A stretch of 64,000 nt of DNA from positions 1,150,987-1,214,986 of the forward strand of contig NZ_BAABGY010000007.1 in the NCBI RefSeq assembly GCF_039541815.1, written 5' to 3'. A program made the translations under genes and the position numbers. Of the stretch, positions 16,011 through 24,198 are shown piece by piece (positions within the stretch are counted from its first letter, which is position 1; each line of letters starts with the position of its first letter). This DNA comes from Flavisolibacter amylovorans. GTDB taxonomy: Bacteria > Bacteroidota > Bacteroidia > Chitinophagales > Chitinophagaceae. The notes under the pieces were generated by a model, which worked only from the letters and a program-made list of their open reading frames with translations, made no database searches and was not told where the DNA came from.

Positions 16011-17072
16011 ATGCCTACGAACGAGATCATCCCGAACGATGCCATCGAGAGCAACGACGAGCTTTACGAGCGCTTTACCTTTTCCGTCGACAAAGGCCAG
16101 GAGCCGTTTCGCATCGATAAGTTCCTCATGGGCCGCATCGAAGGCGCCACGCGCAACAAGCTGCAGGCGGCCATCAACGCGGGCATGGTGCTCGTAAACG
16201 GGGCCGAGGTGAAGCAGAACTACAAGATCAAGCCCTACGACCAGATCATCGTGTACTCCGACATGAGCCCGGAAAGCACCGAGGTGCTGCCCGAGCCCAT
16301 CGACCTCAATATCCTGTACGAAGACGCCGACCTGATGGTGCTCTACAAGCCGGCCGGCATGGTGGTGCACCCGGGCTCCGGTAATTATACGGGCACCCTC
16401 ATCAACGGCGTGGCCTACTATCTCCGGCAGCAACACCCCGATATCGACGAGAGCACCCTCCCCCGCTTCGGCCTCGTACACCGGATCGACAAGAACACCT
16501 CCGGCCTCCTGGTGCTGGCCAAGACCGACAAGGCGGTGCGCCACCTCGCCAAGCAGTTCTTCGACCATACCGTGCAGCGGGAGTACCGCGCCCTCGTATG
16601 GGGCGTTCCGGAGCCGCCGCAGGGAACCATCAACGCCCACGTGGGCCGCAACCTCCGCTATCGCAAGACCTTTGACGCCTTCCCCGACGGCGACCACGGC
16701 AAAGAGGCCATCACCCACTTCGAGGTGATCGAATCCTTCAATTACGTGTCGCTGGTGAAATGCGTGCTGGAGACCGGCCGCACCCACCAGATCCGCGTGC
16801 ACATGAAGCACAAGGGGCACCCCCTCTTCAACGACGATACCTACGGCGGCGACCGCATAGTGAAAGGCACCATCTACGCCAAGTACAAGCAGTTCGTCGA
16901 CAACTGCTTTGCCCTCTGCCCCCGCCAGGCCCTGCATGCCAAGACACTCGGCTTTGTGCACCCGACCACGGGCGAGCAAATGTTCTTCGACACCGAACTC
17001 CCACCGGACCTCGCGGGCGTCATTGAAAAGTGGCGGACGTATACGAAGGGGCACACGGGATCTTTTGAATAG
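16011..17072 (+). CDS. rluD: RluA-family 23S rRNA pseudouridine synthase
   Basis: A 353-residue protein with an N-terminal S4 RNA-binding domain (about 20-85: RIDKFLMGRIEGATRNKLQAA) and an RluA catalytic domain with the signature HRIDKNTSGLLVLAKT, whose Asp is the nucleophile, and GRTHQIRVHMKHKGHPL. Length and S4 domain fit RluD, which modifies helix 69 of 23S rRNA; RluC-like function is the alternative. The start is fixed by the promoter box 7 nt upstream; the open frame 70 codons longer is repeat DNA. Confidence 0.9.
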   Translation: MPTNEIIPNDAIESNDELYERFTFSVDKGQEPFRIDKFLMGRIEGATRNKLQAAINAGMVLVNGAEVKQNYKIKPYDQIIVYSDMSPESTEVLPEPIDLNILYEDADLMVLYKPAGMVVHPGSGNYTGTLINGVAYYLRQQHPDIDESTLPRFGLVHRIDKNTSGLLVLAKTDKAVRHLAKQFFDHTVQREYRALVWGVPEPPQGTINAHVGRNLRYRKTFDAFPDGDHGKEAITHFEVIESFNYVSLVKCVLETGRTHQIRVHMKHKGHPLFNDDTYGGDRIVKGTIYAKYKQFVDNCFALCPRQALHAKTLGFVHPTTGEQMFFDTELPPDLAGVIEKWRTYTKGHTGSFE

Positions 17073-17081
17073 GGAATTCAG

Positions 17082-17089
17082 TAGATTTG
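17082..17089 (+). promoter_or_regulatory. -7 promoter box of the AT-rich orphan gene
   Basis: TAGATTTG, exact consensus, 21 nt before the ATG at 17111. It overlaps a possible TTG start at 17087 and so excludes it. Confidence 0.55.
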
Positions 17090-17110
17090 GTTCAACCAAA
17101 ACTTCTTACG

Positions 17111-18202
17111 ATGGCGCTTCCTTCTGCACTGTATTATCCCCATACGAGCATAACCGACAAAAAAATAATTAAGAATTCGCTTCTTCTTTGGGATCAGGTC
17201 GAGTATATGACCCCTTCACCATTCTGGAATCATCATTCGTTTGATCAGAAACTGTATAACGAAGCGATTGAGATTATAGGTAAGGCGCATTACCCCACGG
17301 ATACGGAGAAAGACTTAGTACATAATCGAATTTCCGAATTAGTTAGAAAGGGTTTACCTCCTTGGTTTTTTCTGAATTTGGAGATTAGCGTGAGAAATTT
17401 GAAAACCTACGGGATTTATCCGAATAAGCTCGCTGATGAAACTTGGCGACTGCTTAATGGGCAGAATCTTGCGAGGCTAGATCACCAAGATAATCATTTT
17501 CATACCACGCCTTTTATGGGATTAATGATAATGTCATTATTGGCTGACGCCTGCGCTGGTACAACCAAAAGAAAAATCACAGATCGGGTAGATGCTTATT
17601 CTTGGATTCATCGATTTGCTACCGCTGAGCTAGATGGAGAGTACATATTAGGCAAAGATGTTAGTCAAGTTGCATTGAATTATGAAAGACTAATCACAAT
17701 TTCTATTAAAGTCTTGGATACCGATGCTTTACCAATATCGACGTTGGTGGCTATGAGGAGGCGCGAGGCTAAGGAACGAACGCATGACTACCGAGTATTT
17801 CGAATAAACTATTTAAAGAAAGTAGACGAATACGTTGAAAAACTTACCGGCTCAGAAAATAGCGAGTCTGATATAAAAGAAATTCAGCGGCAGTTCGAAA
17901 AAGATATGGACTCAGAATTGAAATCTTTGCGACGGGAGTTAGCTATTACAAAGGACAAACTCATACTATCAAAGGAAGTAGCGGTAGCTTGTGCTGCTGC
18001 GAAAGGGGCGTTTAGTGCGCCAATTTCTGGAATAACTGACTTGTCAACTATATTTGGAGCAATAGGGATTGGTGCGCTTGTGCGTATCGGTAAAGAATAC
18101 AAAAATTCAAGAGGGAAAGCACTCGAAAAGAGCCCGATGGCATGGCTCTACCTCTCAAGTATCAGGGCAAATGGTTTTGACCCAAGAAGAATAATTATTT
18201 AG
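17111..18202 (+). CDS. AT-rich orphan gene, unknown function (possibly DUF6236-like)
   Basis: A 363-residue protein. The N-terminus (ALYYPHTSITDKKIIKNSLL, then LWDQVEYMTP) resembles from memory proteins grouped as DUF6236; this is not certain. The middle is helical and charged (about 235-295, coiled-coil-like), followed by a small hydrophobic Gly/Ala stretch (about 315-335, FGAIGIGALV). Base composition and codon use are plainly AT-richer than all neighbours, pointing to acquisition by transfer. It has its own promoter box and its 3' end overlaps the convergent gene at 18195 by eight bases. No partner gene is adjacent. Confidence 0.75.
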   Translation: MALPSALYYPHTSITDKKIIKNSLLLWDQVEYMTPSPFWNHHSFDQKLYNEAIEIIGKAHYPTDTEKDLVHNRISELVRKGLPPWFFLNLEISVRNLKTYGIYPNKLADETWRLLNGQNLARLDHQDNHFHTTPFMGLMIMSLLADACAGTTKRKITDRVDAYSWIHRFATAELDGEYILGKDVSQVALNYERLITISIKVLDTDALPISTLVAMRRREAKERTHDYRVFRINYLKKVDEYVEKLTGSENSESDIKEIQRQFEKDMDSELKSLRRELAITKDKLILSKEVAVACAAAKGAFSAPISGITDLSTIFGAIGIGALVRIGKEYKNSRGKALEKSPMAWLYLSSIRANGFDPRRIII

Positions 18203-19133
18203 GCAGTCTGAAGTCCGACAGCCTTGCCGTGAACACACCACGCTCGCGGCCCTTGAACATCAGGTGCCAGTTGCCGCGGTAGCGGAGCACGGCAGGCACC
18301 ACGTACTCGCCTACCTTGGTCATCTCCACCTGCATGTGCACGTCGAAGTCGTACACGCCGGCCTTATAGCTCATGTCGTAGTTGCGGCCCACGATCTCCA
18401 TGGTTTTCTGGTCGAACCAGGTGGTGATATTGTCGAACACGATGTCGCCGCGCTCCGACGACGTGAGGTCGGGCCGGCGCTCGATGCGGAACACGTAGCA
18501 GGGATGCCCGTTCAGGTCGGAGGTGTCGATGGCGAAGTTGTAGTGCTTCGCTATCGACTCGTCGAACACGTCGAGCTTGTTACCCATGAACGGGATGCCG
18601 GGGATCTTCTGGCCGGGCCGAAAAAAGAGCATCTTGAGCTGCTCCTTGTTCTTGTCGAGGCCTTTCTTGCCGGCGATGTTGTGCTCCGAACCCGCCACGA
18701 TATTGGTCTCGCCGCAGATACGGCCACGCGTGAAGAAGAAGGCGTCGTAGAGCTGGGCGGTGTAGTAGTTATACTGGCGCTTTCGGTCGTAAAAATCGCC
18801 CGTCACTTTTTCCTCGAGCACCTCCATCGTGCGGCAGCCGCCGGCCACGTGCTGGCGGGTAACGCTGGTCAGGCTGGCATCGGAGCGGCCTTTCTTGTCG
18901 TACAGCTCTATGAAGTTCCGGGCGGTGTAGCCCAGGATGTGCAGGTTCTTGAAGGCCTTGTAATAAGAGGTATCGTTCTTGATGCGCTGCAGGAAGCGGG
19001 GCACGTTGAGGTCGCTGCGGACCACGACCTCTGATAGGCTCACCATGCGGCGCACTGCTTCCACATCACTCGTGTCCTGCGCCCGCGCAACGGCGGAGCA
19101 GCACCACATCAATACGCACAGGAGTCGCTTCAT
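18195..19133 (-). CDS. Secreted protein of unknown function
   Basis: A 312-residue protein with a signal peptide (MKRLLCVLMWCCSAVARAQ). The mature part starts with LSEVVVRSDLNVPRFLQRIKNDT, of a kind seen next to carboxypeptidase-regulatory-like domains in Bacteroidota outer-membrane proteins, and is beta-rich with RNWHLMF-like strands near the C-terminus. Its ATG overlaps the def stop by four bases (ATGA), so it is co-transcribed with def, although no functional link is evident. I do not recognise a family. Confidence 0.75.
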   Translation of the reverse strand: MKRLLCVLMWCCSAVARAQDTSDVEAVRRMVSLSEVVVRSDLNVPRFLQRIKNDTSYYKAFKNLHILGYTARNFIELYDKKGRSDASLTSVTRQHVAGGCRTMEVLEEKVTGDFYDRKRQYNYYTAQLYDAFFFTRGRICGETNIVAGSEHNIAGKKGLDKNKEQLKMLFFRPGQKIPGIPFMGNKLDVFDESIAKHYNFAIDTSDLNGHPCYVFRIERRPDLTSSERGDIVFDNITTWFDQKTMEIVGRNYDMSYKAGVYDFDVHMQVEMTKVGEYVVPAVLRYRGNWHLMFKGRERGVFTARLSDFRLPK

Positions 19134-19711
19134 TTCTTCGGGAATAGCATTCGGTAATCCGTCCGGATCGCCCCGCGGCTGATGTCGTCGAGCTTCCGCT
19201 TCAGGAGCTTGCGCTTCAGGGGCGACAGGTGGTCGATGAACAGCTTGCCGTCGATATGGTCGTACTCGTGCAGGATGATGCGGCCGGTGACGCCGTTGAA
19301 CGTGCGCTCCTGCGGCTGCAGGTTTTCGTCGAGGTAGCGGACCGTCACTTCCTCGGCGCGGTAGATGTCTTCCCGGATGCGTGGGATAGAGAGGCAGCCC
19401 TCGTTATAGGCCCAGTCGTCGCCGAGTTCCTCTACGATGTGTGCGTTGAGGAACACGCCTTTGTATCCGGGCGCGTCGGGGTAGTCCTCGTCATCGTCGT
19501 CCTTGTTGGCAAAGATCTGCTCCGAATCCACCACGAAGAGGCGGATGCCGCGGTTGATCTGCGGGGCGGCAAGGCCTACGCCGTTGGATGCATACATGGT
19601 TTCCCACATATCGGCGATGAGCTTGTCGAGATCGGGATATGCGGCCGGGTCGATGTCCTGGGCCACCTGGCGGAGGACGGGATGCCCGTAGGCAACGATG
19701 GGAAGGATCAT
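19130..19711 (-). CDS. def: Peptide deformylase
   Basis: A 193-residue metalloenzyme removing the formyl group from nascent N-terminal Met. All three motifs are present: GVGLAAPQ, EGCLSIP (metal-binding Cys) and HEYDHIDG (two His ligands and catalytic Glu). An acidic insertion (NKDDDDEDYPD) near residue 75 is extra. The ATG is 4 nt after a near-consensus TACCTTCG box. Confidence 0.96.
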   Translation of the reverse strand: MILPIVAYGHPVLRQVAQDIDPAAYPDLDKLIADMWETMYASNGVGLAAPQINRGIRLFVVDSEQIFANKDDDDEDYPDAPGYKGVFLNAHIVEELGDDWAYNEGCLSIPRIREDIYRAEEVTVRYLDENLQPQERTFNGVTGRIILHEYDHIDGKLFIDHLSPLKRKLLKRKLDDISRGAIRTDYRMLFPKK

Positions 19712-19715
19712 GGCG

Positions 19716-19723
19716 CGAAGGTA
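19716..19723 (-). promoter_or_regulatory. Near-consensus -7 box of def
   Basis: TACCTTCG matches TAnnTTTG in all fixed positions but one and lies 4 nt before the def ATG. Confidence 0.4.
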
Positions 19724-19725
19724 AT

Positions 19726-20012
19726 GTGCTAATGAGTTAATGTGCTAATGTGCTGATCTTTGCAGCGCCTTCCGCCCAATCTTTACGTTTCGTAAACAGT
19801 GCAGCGCACAGCTTCACGAAGCGCACACGAAGCTATACGCGCCCGGGTGCCGGACCAGCGACCCCGGACAGGCAGCAAGGTGATTTGTATCAGGACCGAT
19901 CACAGATCCTGGATCGCGGATCTGAAATACCGCCATTGTGCGTCCGCATCAAATCTGAAATCACACATCTGAAATCCGAGATCTGAGATCATCACATCTG
20001 AGCGCTCAGATC
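19726..20012. repeat. Tandem 8-bp (ATGTGCTA) and 7-bp (AAATCTG) arrays
   Basis: 19726-19758 repeats ATGTGCTA-type octamers just upstream of def. 19905-20012 repeats AAATCTG-type heptamers with variants (ACATCTG, AGATCTG). The ruvX stop codon TGA (20008-20006) lies within an ATCTGA repeat unit. Between them, about 19770-19900, nothing was recognised. Confidence 0.65.
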
Positions 20013-20416
20013 CTCCCCAGGTATTCCTGGAGCATCATCGTGGCAGCGACTACGTCGATAAGTCCTTTCTCCTCGCGCTTTTTCTTTTTGAGGCCCATCT
20101 GGGAGATGGCCTGCGAAGCCAGCTTCGAGGTATAGCGCTCGTCCACTTCCTCGATCGGCACCGCAGGAAAGGTGCGGCCGAAATGGATGATAAAATTGCG
20201 GACGGCCTGCGTGATGTGCGTGTCGGAGTCGTCCCAGTTGGTGGGCATGCCGATGAGCACGCGCTCCACGCCTTCCTTCGGGATATACTCCTTCAGGAAG
20301 GGCGTCAGCTTCGCCGTTTCGATGGTCATCAGCCCGGTGGCGATGATCTGCAGGGGGTCGGTGACGGCGAGGCCGGTGCGTTTTCCACCATAATCGATAG
20401 CGAGGATGCGGCCCAC
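20006..20416 (-). CDS. ruvX: Holliday junction resolvase-like protein / pre-16S rRNA nuclease (YqgF)
   Basis: A 136-residue RNase H-fold protein. ILAIDYGGKRTGLAVTD (first catalytic Asp), VLIGMPTNWD, EEVDERYTSKLA and DVVAATMMLQEYL are the expected conserved segments. In E. coli YqgF processes the 5' end of 16S rRNA. The start is a GTG; its stop lies inside a heptamer array. ubiA ends 57 bases upstream on the same strand. Confidence 0.92.
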   Translation of the reverse strand: MGRILAIDYGGKRTGLAVTDPLQIIATGLMTIETAKLTPFLKEYIPKEGVERVLIGMPTNWDDSDTHITQAVRNFIIHFGRTFPAVPIEEVDERYTSKLASQAISQMGLKKKKREEKGLIDVVAATMMLQEYLGRI

Positions 20417-20418
20417 GG

Positions 20419-20457
20419 GAAAGGTTTTAAAGGGTTTTGAGAGGTTTTGGAAGGTTG
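20419..20457. repeat. Tandem GGTTTTAAA-type repeat
   Basis: AAAGGTTTTAAAGGGTTTTGAGAGG-like units of 8-10 bp between ubiA and ruvX. The same unit appears at 8355-8399 and, more diverged, at 22140-22180. Confidence 0.55.
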
Positions 20458-20473
20458 GTTCGTTTTTGACTTT

Positions 20474-21442
20474 TTATAGCTTCACGAACAGGTCGGCGAT
20501 CACGAAAGCGGCGAACACGACGGAGGCGATGCCGTTGGCGGTCATGAAGGCGAGGTTGACGCGGCGCAGGTCGTGGGGCTTTACGATGGCGTGCTGGTAC
20601 ACGAGCATCCCGATGAAAACGAGTACGCCGACCCAGTAGAGCGGACCGAAGCCGCCGAACTTTCCTGCAGCTACCACGCAGGCGGCCGAGAAGAGGTGCA
20701 GGAGTTCCGAAACGCGCAGCGCTTTTTCCTTACCCAGCGCGGCCGGGATCGAGTAAAGTTGCTGGGACGTATCGAAGTCGACGTCCTGGAGGGCATAGAT
20801 GATGTCGAAGCCGCTCACCCAGAAAAGCACCGCGAAGGAAAACAGCAGCGGCAGCCAGTGAAAGAAGCCGGTAACGGCCAGCCAGGCGCCGATGGGCGCG
20901 AGCGCGAGGCCGACGCCCAGCACGAGGTGGCAAAGCGGCGTAAAGCGCTTCGTGTAGCTGTATCCCAGTACCACGGCGAGGGCCACCGGCGAGAGAAAGA
21001 AGCAGATGCGGTTGATGAACGCGGTGCAGGCGATGAAGAGCACGCAGCAGGCGATGGTAAAGGCCAGTGCATTCTTCGGGGTGATGATCCCTTTCGGGAT
21101 CTCGCGGATGGCGGTGCGCGGGTTCTTTTCGTCGAACCTCCGGTCGATGTAGCGGTTGAAGGCCATAGCGGCAGAGCGGGCGAAGACCATGCAAAGTATG
21201 ACCAACACGAATCGCTCGGTCAGGATCTGAGTCAAGGTATCACCCCATCCTTTTTGCGCAGACCACCCGATCGACCGGTTCAGGTTCCATTGGCCGGAGT
21301 GGTCGAACGAGGATCGGATGTTCAGTCCCGGCAGCAGCACATTGCGCTTGATGGCGAGGAAGAACCCGATCAGCGCGAAGGGCATCGCGAAGATGGTATG
21401 GGAAAACTTGATGAGGCTGAGATAATTTTTGACTGTGGACAT
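20474..21442 (-). CDS. ubiA: UbiA-family prenyltransferase
   Basis: A 322-residue membrane protein with about eight hydrophobic helices. NRYIDRRFDEKNPRTAIREIP is the NxxxDxxxD prenyl-diphosphate site and YALQDVDFDTSQQL the second Asp motif. It attaches a polyprenyl chain to an aromatic acceptor; the nearby mqnA suggests menaquinone by the futalosine route, where a UbiA-like enzyme (MqnP) has this role, so the symbol reflects family only. The 34 codons before MSTVKNYLSLIKF are repeat-derived and excluded. Confidence 0.88.
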   Translation of the reverse strand: MSTVKNYLSLIKFSHTIFAMPFALIGFFLAIKRNVLLPGLNIRSSFDHSGQWNLNRSIGWSAQKGWGDTLTQILTERFVLVILCMVFARSAAMAFNRYIDRRFDEKNPRTAIREIPKGIITPKNALAFTIACCVLFIACTAFINRICFFLSPVALAVVLGYSYTKRFTPLCHLVLGVGLALAPIGAWLAVTGFFHWLPLLFSFAVLFWVSGFDIIYALQDVDFDTSQQLYSIPAALGKEKALRVSELLHLFSAACVVAAGKFGGFGPLYWVGVLVFIGMLVYQHAIVKPHDLRRVNLAFMTANGIASVVFAAFVIADLFVKL

Positions 21443-21497
21443 GGTTGACTGTTGTTTCGCCCGGTACCGAAGCGGCCAGGACCACTCCGTGTAATTC

Positions 21498-21530
21498 GGG
21501 AGATTGCTTCGCTGCGCTCGCAATGACCTG
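21498..21530. repeat. Dispersed CATTGCGAGCGCAGCGAAG-type repeat
   Basis: GAGATTGCTTCGCTGCGCTCGCAATGAC reads on the minus strand as GTCATTGCGAGCGCAGCG plus AAGCAATCTC. Related pieces lie at 14823-14920 and 26876-26915. It sits between the SpoU methyltransferase gene and ubiA. Confidence 0.55.
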
Positions 21531-21555
21531 CCGGCCGCGACCACTTCGATATTCG

Positions 21556-22110
21556 TTATTTGTTATTCGCTTTTCGATATTCCCGCAGCTGCTGCCGCAC
21601 AAGTTCCCACAGCACCACGCCTGCCGCCGTGGCCACGTTGAGCGAGTGCTTCATCCCGAGCTGCGGAATCTCGATGCAGCCGTCGCACCCGGCGATGGTG
21701 CTCTGCTCCACGCCGCTCACCTCATTGCCGAAGATCACGGCGAGCTTCTCCCCTGCTCCTAAAGTCATATCCTGCAGCATCCGGCTGCCGGCGGCCTGCT
21801 CCACGGCGTACACTTTGTAGCCGAGTGACCGCAGGTCGGCGATTGCTTCGGCCATTGTTCCAAAATGCTTCCAGGACACGGTATCCTCCGCGCCGAGGGC
21901 CGTTTTGCGGATCTCCTTGTGCGGCGGAAAGGCGGTGTAGCCCACGAGGTAAACCGCCTCCAGCAAGAAGGCATCCGCGGTGCGGAACAGCGAGCCCACA
22001 TTGTAGGCGCTCCGCACGTTCTCCATCACGGCGATAAGGGGCAGCTTCTCGGCAGCCTTGAATTCCTCCACGGAGAGGCGGTCCAGTTCTTCGGTAGTGA
22101 GCTTGCGCAT
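21556..22110 (-). CDS. SpoU/TrmH-family RNA methyltransferase
   Basis: A 184-residue SPOUT methyltransferase with the three family motifs: ENVRSAYNVGSLFRTADAF (motif 1), VIFGNEVSGV (motif 2) and IEIPQLGMKHSLNVATAAGVVLWEL (motif 3), which form the knotted SAM site. It 2'-O-methylates a ribose in tRNA or rRNA; target unknown. The ATG is 8 nt after a consensus -7 box. Confidence 0.92.
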   Translation of the reverse strand: MRKLTTEELDRLSVEEFKAAEKLPLIAVMENVRSAYNVGSLFRTADAFLLEAVYLVGYTAFPPHKEIRKTALGAEDTVSWKHFGTMAEAIADLRSLGYKVYAVEQAAGSRMLQDMTLGAGEKLAVIFGNEVSGVEQSTIAGCDGCIEIPQLGMKHSLNVATAAGVVLWELVRQQLREYRKANNK

Positions 22111-22118
22111 CGGCGCGG

Positions 22119-22126
22119 CAAAGGTA
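22119..22126 (-). promoter_or_regulatory. -7 promoter box of the SpoU methyltransferase gene
   Basis: TACCTTTG, exact consensus, 8 nt before the ATG. Confidence 0.6.
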
Positions 22127-22216
22127 AGGACGGAATAAAGTTCTGAAGGTTTTGAGGGTGCTGGAGGTTCCGGAGGCTTTTAACGGTGCTCAGGGCGGGA
22201 GCAACTGCCTGTAGCC

Positions 22217-23095
22217 TCAATACAGCTCGGACGACAGCCCGGCGAGTAAATGATACAACATCGTGTTGCGCAGCAGGTCCGTGTCCGACCGCATACGCTC
22301 CCTGGCCTCCGACTCGGAAATAAAGCTGGAACTCCCGAACGGGGTTAATGTGCAACCGAGGAAACGTACCTGCAGGGTGGACTCGAAGTAGGCTGCGGTG
22401 AACCGGGAGGCGACGATCGTTGTCTTGGATTCCCGCAGCATTGCTTCCGCCGCCAACTCCAATTCGGCCGCGCTGTACCGCTTCCGGAGAAGGCGCACAA
22501 AATCCACGACCATGCAATGGTAATCGTCGTCCCCCGTATGGCAGAACGTGAACGAGGGCGCTTGTGCAGCCTCTTGGAAGTCGAATGCGAAGGGCAGGAA
22601 CACCGCGATGGCGGAGTCGGGCTTTCCCATGCCCTCAAGCGCCAGCATCAGCTTGTGGTGGTAGCCTGAATTAAAGTTGAAGGAGCCCATGGAGCAGCCG
22701 CGGCGTATCTGGGGCAGGTGCAGGCCATAATCAAGTACGGCAAAAGCCGAATCATAGCGACTCGTGGCGAGGTACATATCCGCGAGCCGGGCAGCCCAGT
22801 AGGTCTTCTGCCGGGCGAAATTCCATTTGCCCAGATAGATCGCCTTACGGTACGCCTCCTCCTTCTCCGCGGGTGCTGCCGCCCAGATCAGGCAACGGCC
22901 CGCCGAAGTCTGGTACGATGCGATAAGTACCGTATCGGTGGCGAGCGCGGCCGCCTCCAGGTACCACCTGGCTGCCAATGCGGGCTGGCCGGAAGTGTCG
23001 GCCACAAACGCCCGGAGCCGCGCGTTATCGACATCAGCCTGCGCCGCGCCCCGTAGCGTACCGATCAACAGCAGTATGAAAAGGGCAGTTTTCAC
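22217..23095 (-). CDS. Secreted TPR-like protein, paralogue A
   Basis: About 292 residues starting at GTG with a signal peptide (VKTALFILLLIGTLRGAAQA). The frame opens 16 codons earlier, but only the GTG gives a clean signal sequence. Helical repeats such as SRYDSAFAVLDYGLHLP and LMLALEGMGKPDSAIAVFLPFAF suggest tetratricopeptide-like folding. The neighbour at 23153 has the same layout and matching motifs, so the two arose by tandem duplication. Function unknown. Confidence 0.7.
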   Translation of the reverse strand: MKTALFILLLIGTLRGAAQADVDNARLRAFVADTSGQPALAARWYLEAAALATDTVLIASYQTSAGRCLIWAAAPAEKEEAYRKAIYLGKWNFARQKTYWAARLADMYLATSRYDSAFAVLDYGLHLPQIRRGCSMGSFNFNSGYHHKLMLALEGMGKPDSAIAVFLPFAFDFQEAAQAPSFTFCHTGDDDYHCMVVDFVRLLRKRYSAAELELAAEAMLRESKTTIVASRFTAAYFESTLQVRFLGCTLTPFGSSSFISESEARERMRSDTDLLRNTMLYHLLAGLSSELY

Positions 23096-23152
23096 GTAAA
23101 AAAAATTAAAGATTACCAGGGAAAAACCTGAATCGTACTGCATTCAGACTTC

Positions 23153-24025
23153 TTATTGGGCCAGGGTTGCGTATGCGGGAGGCACAGCGCGCAGCAGTCG
23201 CGACAGCACCGAGTTCCGCAGCGCATCCCGTTGAAGCTTCAGTCTTTCACCAACGGCATCATCAGGCCCGAAGAAGCCCCCTCCGTGCACCGCGAATTCG
23301 CGCCCGAGGAAGCGGGTAACGAAGCGATGGCCGACTTTGTACATCGGCAGGATACCTCCCTTCGTTTCCACGAGCCCGGACTGCGAAGGCATTTCTTCCA
23401 CTGCGCGCGCGAGTTCAGCGTCACTGTACCTGAGGCGCAGGATACGCACGAAGTCGCCGACCATTTGTGCGTACTCCTCTTCGCCGGTCCGGCATTCATT
23501 TCCGCTTACGGACCGGAACGAATGCGGCATAAAGACGTTGATTGCGGAATCGCGCAAGCCCAGTCCCTCGAGGGCGAGCATGCGCTTGTGCTGGTGCCGC
23601 GCAGAAAAATCGCCGAAATCGAAGCACCGCTGCCGTTCCGGAATGCGCAGACTATAATCGAGGATGTAGAGCGCCGAATCAAACCGACGCTCCGCGATGT
23701 AAATGGCTGCTAGGCTAACGCCCCATTCACGTTTTTGCCCGGCACTGCGGCGCGGCCCTTCGTTGATCGCATCCCGCAGCGCGTCCTTTTGCAGCGCGGA
23801 CGGCAATCGCAGCAGGTTCAGCGTATGGGCGATCTCAAGACCTGACACGATCCCGAAGGTGTCGGTTCGCAAAGCAACTGCCGTCCGTGCCAGCCGAACC
23901 GCTTCGTCGTACCGCTTTTCCTCCCAGGCCCGGAAGAGTAGCTGCGACAGGCTGTCGTTCCCATCCTGGGCGCGGCCCGGCCGCGCAAGCAGGGCCAGAA
24001 GCAAAAAGAGCAGCACGGTTCTCAT
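23153..24025 (-). CDS. Secreted TPR-like protein, paralogue B
   Basis: A 290-residue protein with signal peptide MRTVLLFLLLALLARPGRAQ. RRFDSALYILDYSLRIPERQRC and RMLALEGLGLRDSAINVFMPHSF line up with the corresponding stretches of the adjacent paralogue. The repeat pattern (AWEEKRYDEAVRLARTAVAL) is TPR-like. Divergent from mutS. Function unknown. Confidence 0.72.
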   Translation of the reverse strand: MRTVLLFLLLALLARPGRAQDGNDSLSQLLFRAWEEKRYDEAVRLARTAVALRTDTFGIVSGLEIAHTLNLLRLPSALQKDALRDAINEGPRRSAGQKREWGVSLAAIYIAERRFDSALYILDYSLRIPERQRCFDFGDFSARHQHKRMLALEGLGLRDSAINVFMPHSFRSVSGNECRTGEEEYAQMVGDFVRILRLRYSDAELARAVEEMPSQSGLVETKGGILPMYKVGHRFVTRFLGREFAVHGGGFFGPDDAVGERLKLQRDALRNSVLSRLLRAVPPAYATLAQ

Positions 24026-24179
24026 GGTACCTAAGCTACGAAATGATCAGACGTGAATGCAGAATCCACACCGATCCGCTCCATTCGGCTTACCGGTTTC
24101 CGTGCTTCCTACACCATTTGTGGGGATAAAAACGGCGATCCTGTGAGGTTTTTCCCGGATGGCTGTCGGCCCGGGAGCC

Positions 24180-24187
24180 TATTTTTG
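24180..24187 (+). promoter_or_regulatory. -7 promoter box of mutS
   Basis: TATTTTTG, exact consensus, 11 nt before the mutS ATG. Confidence 0.6.
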
Positions 24188-24198
24188 CCGCTATCGCT

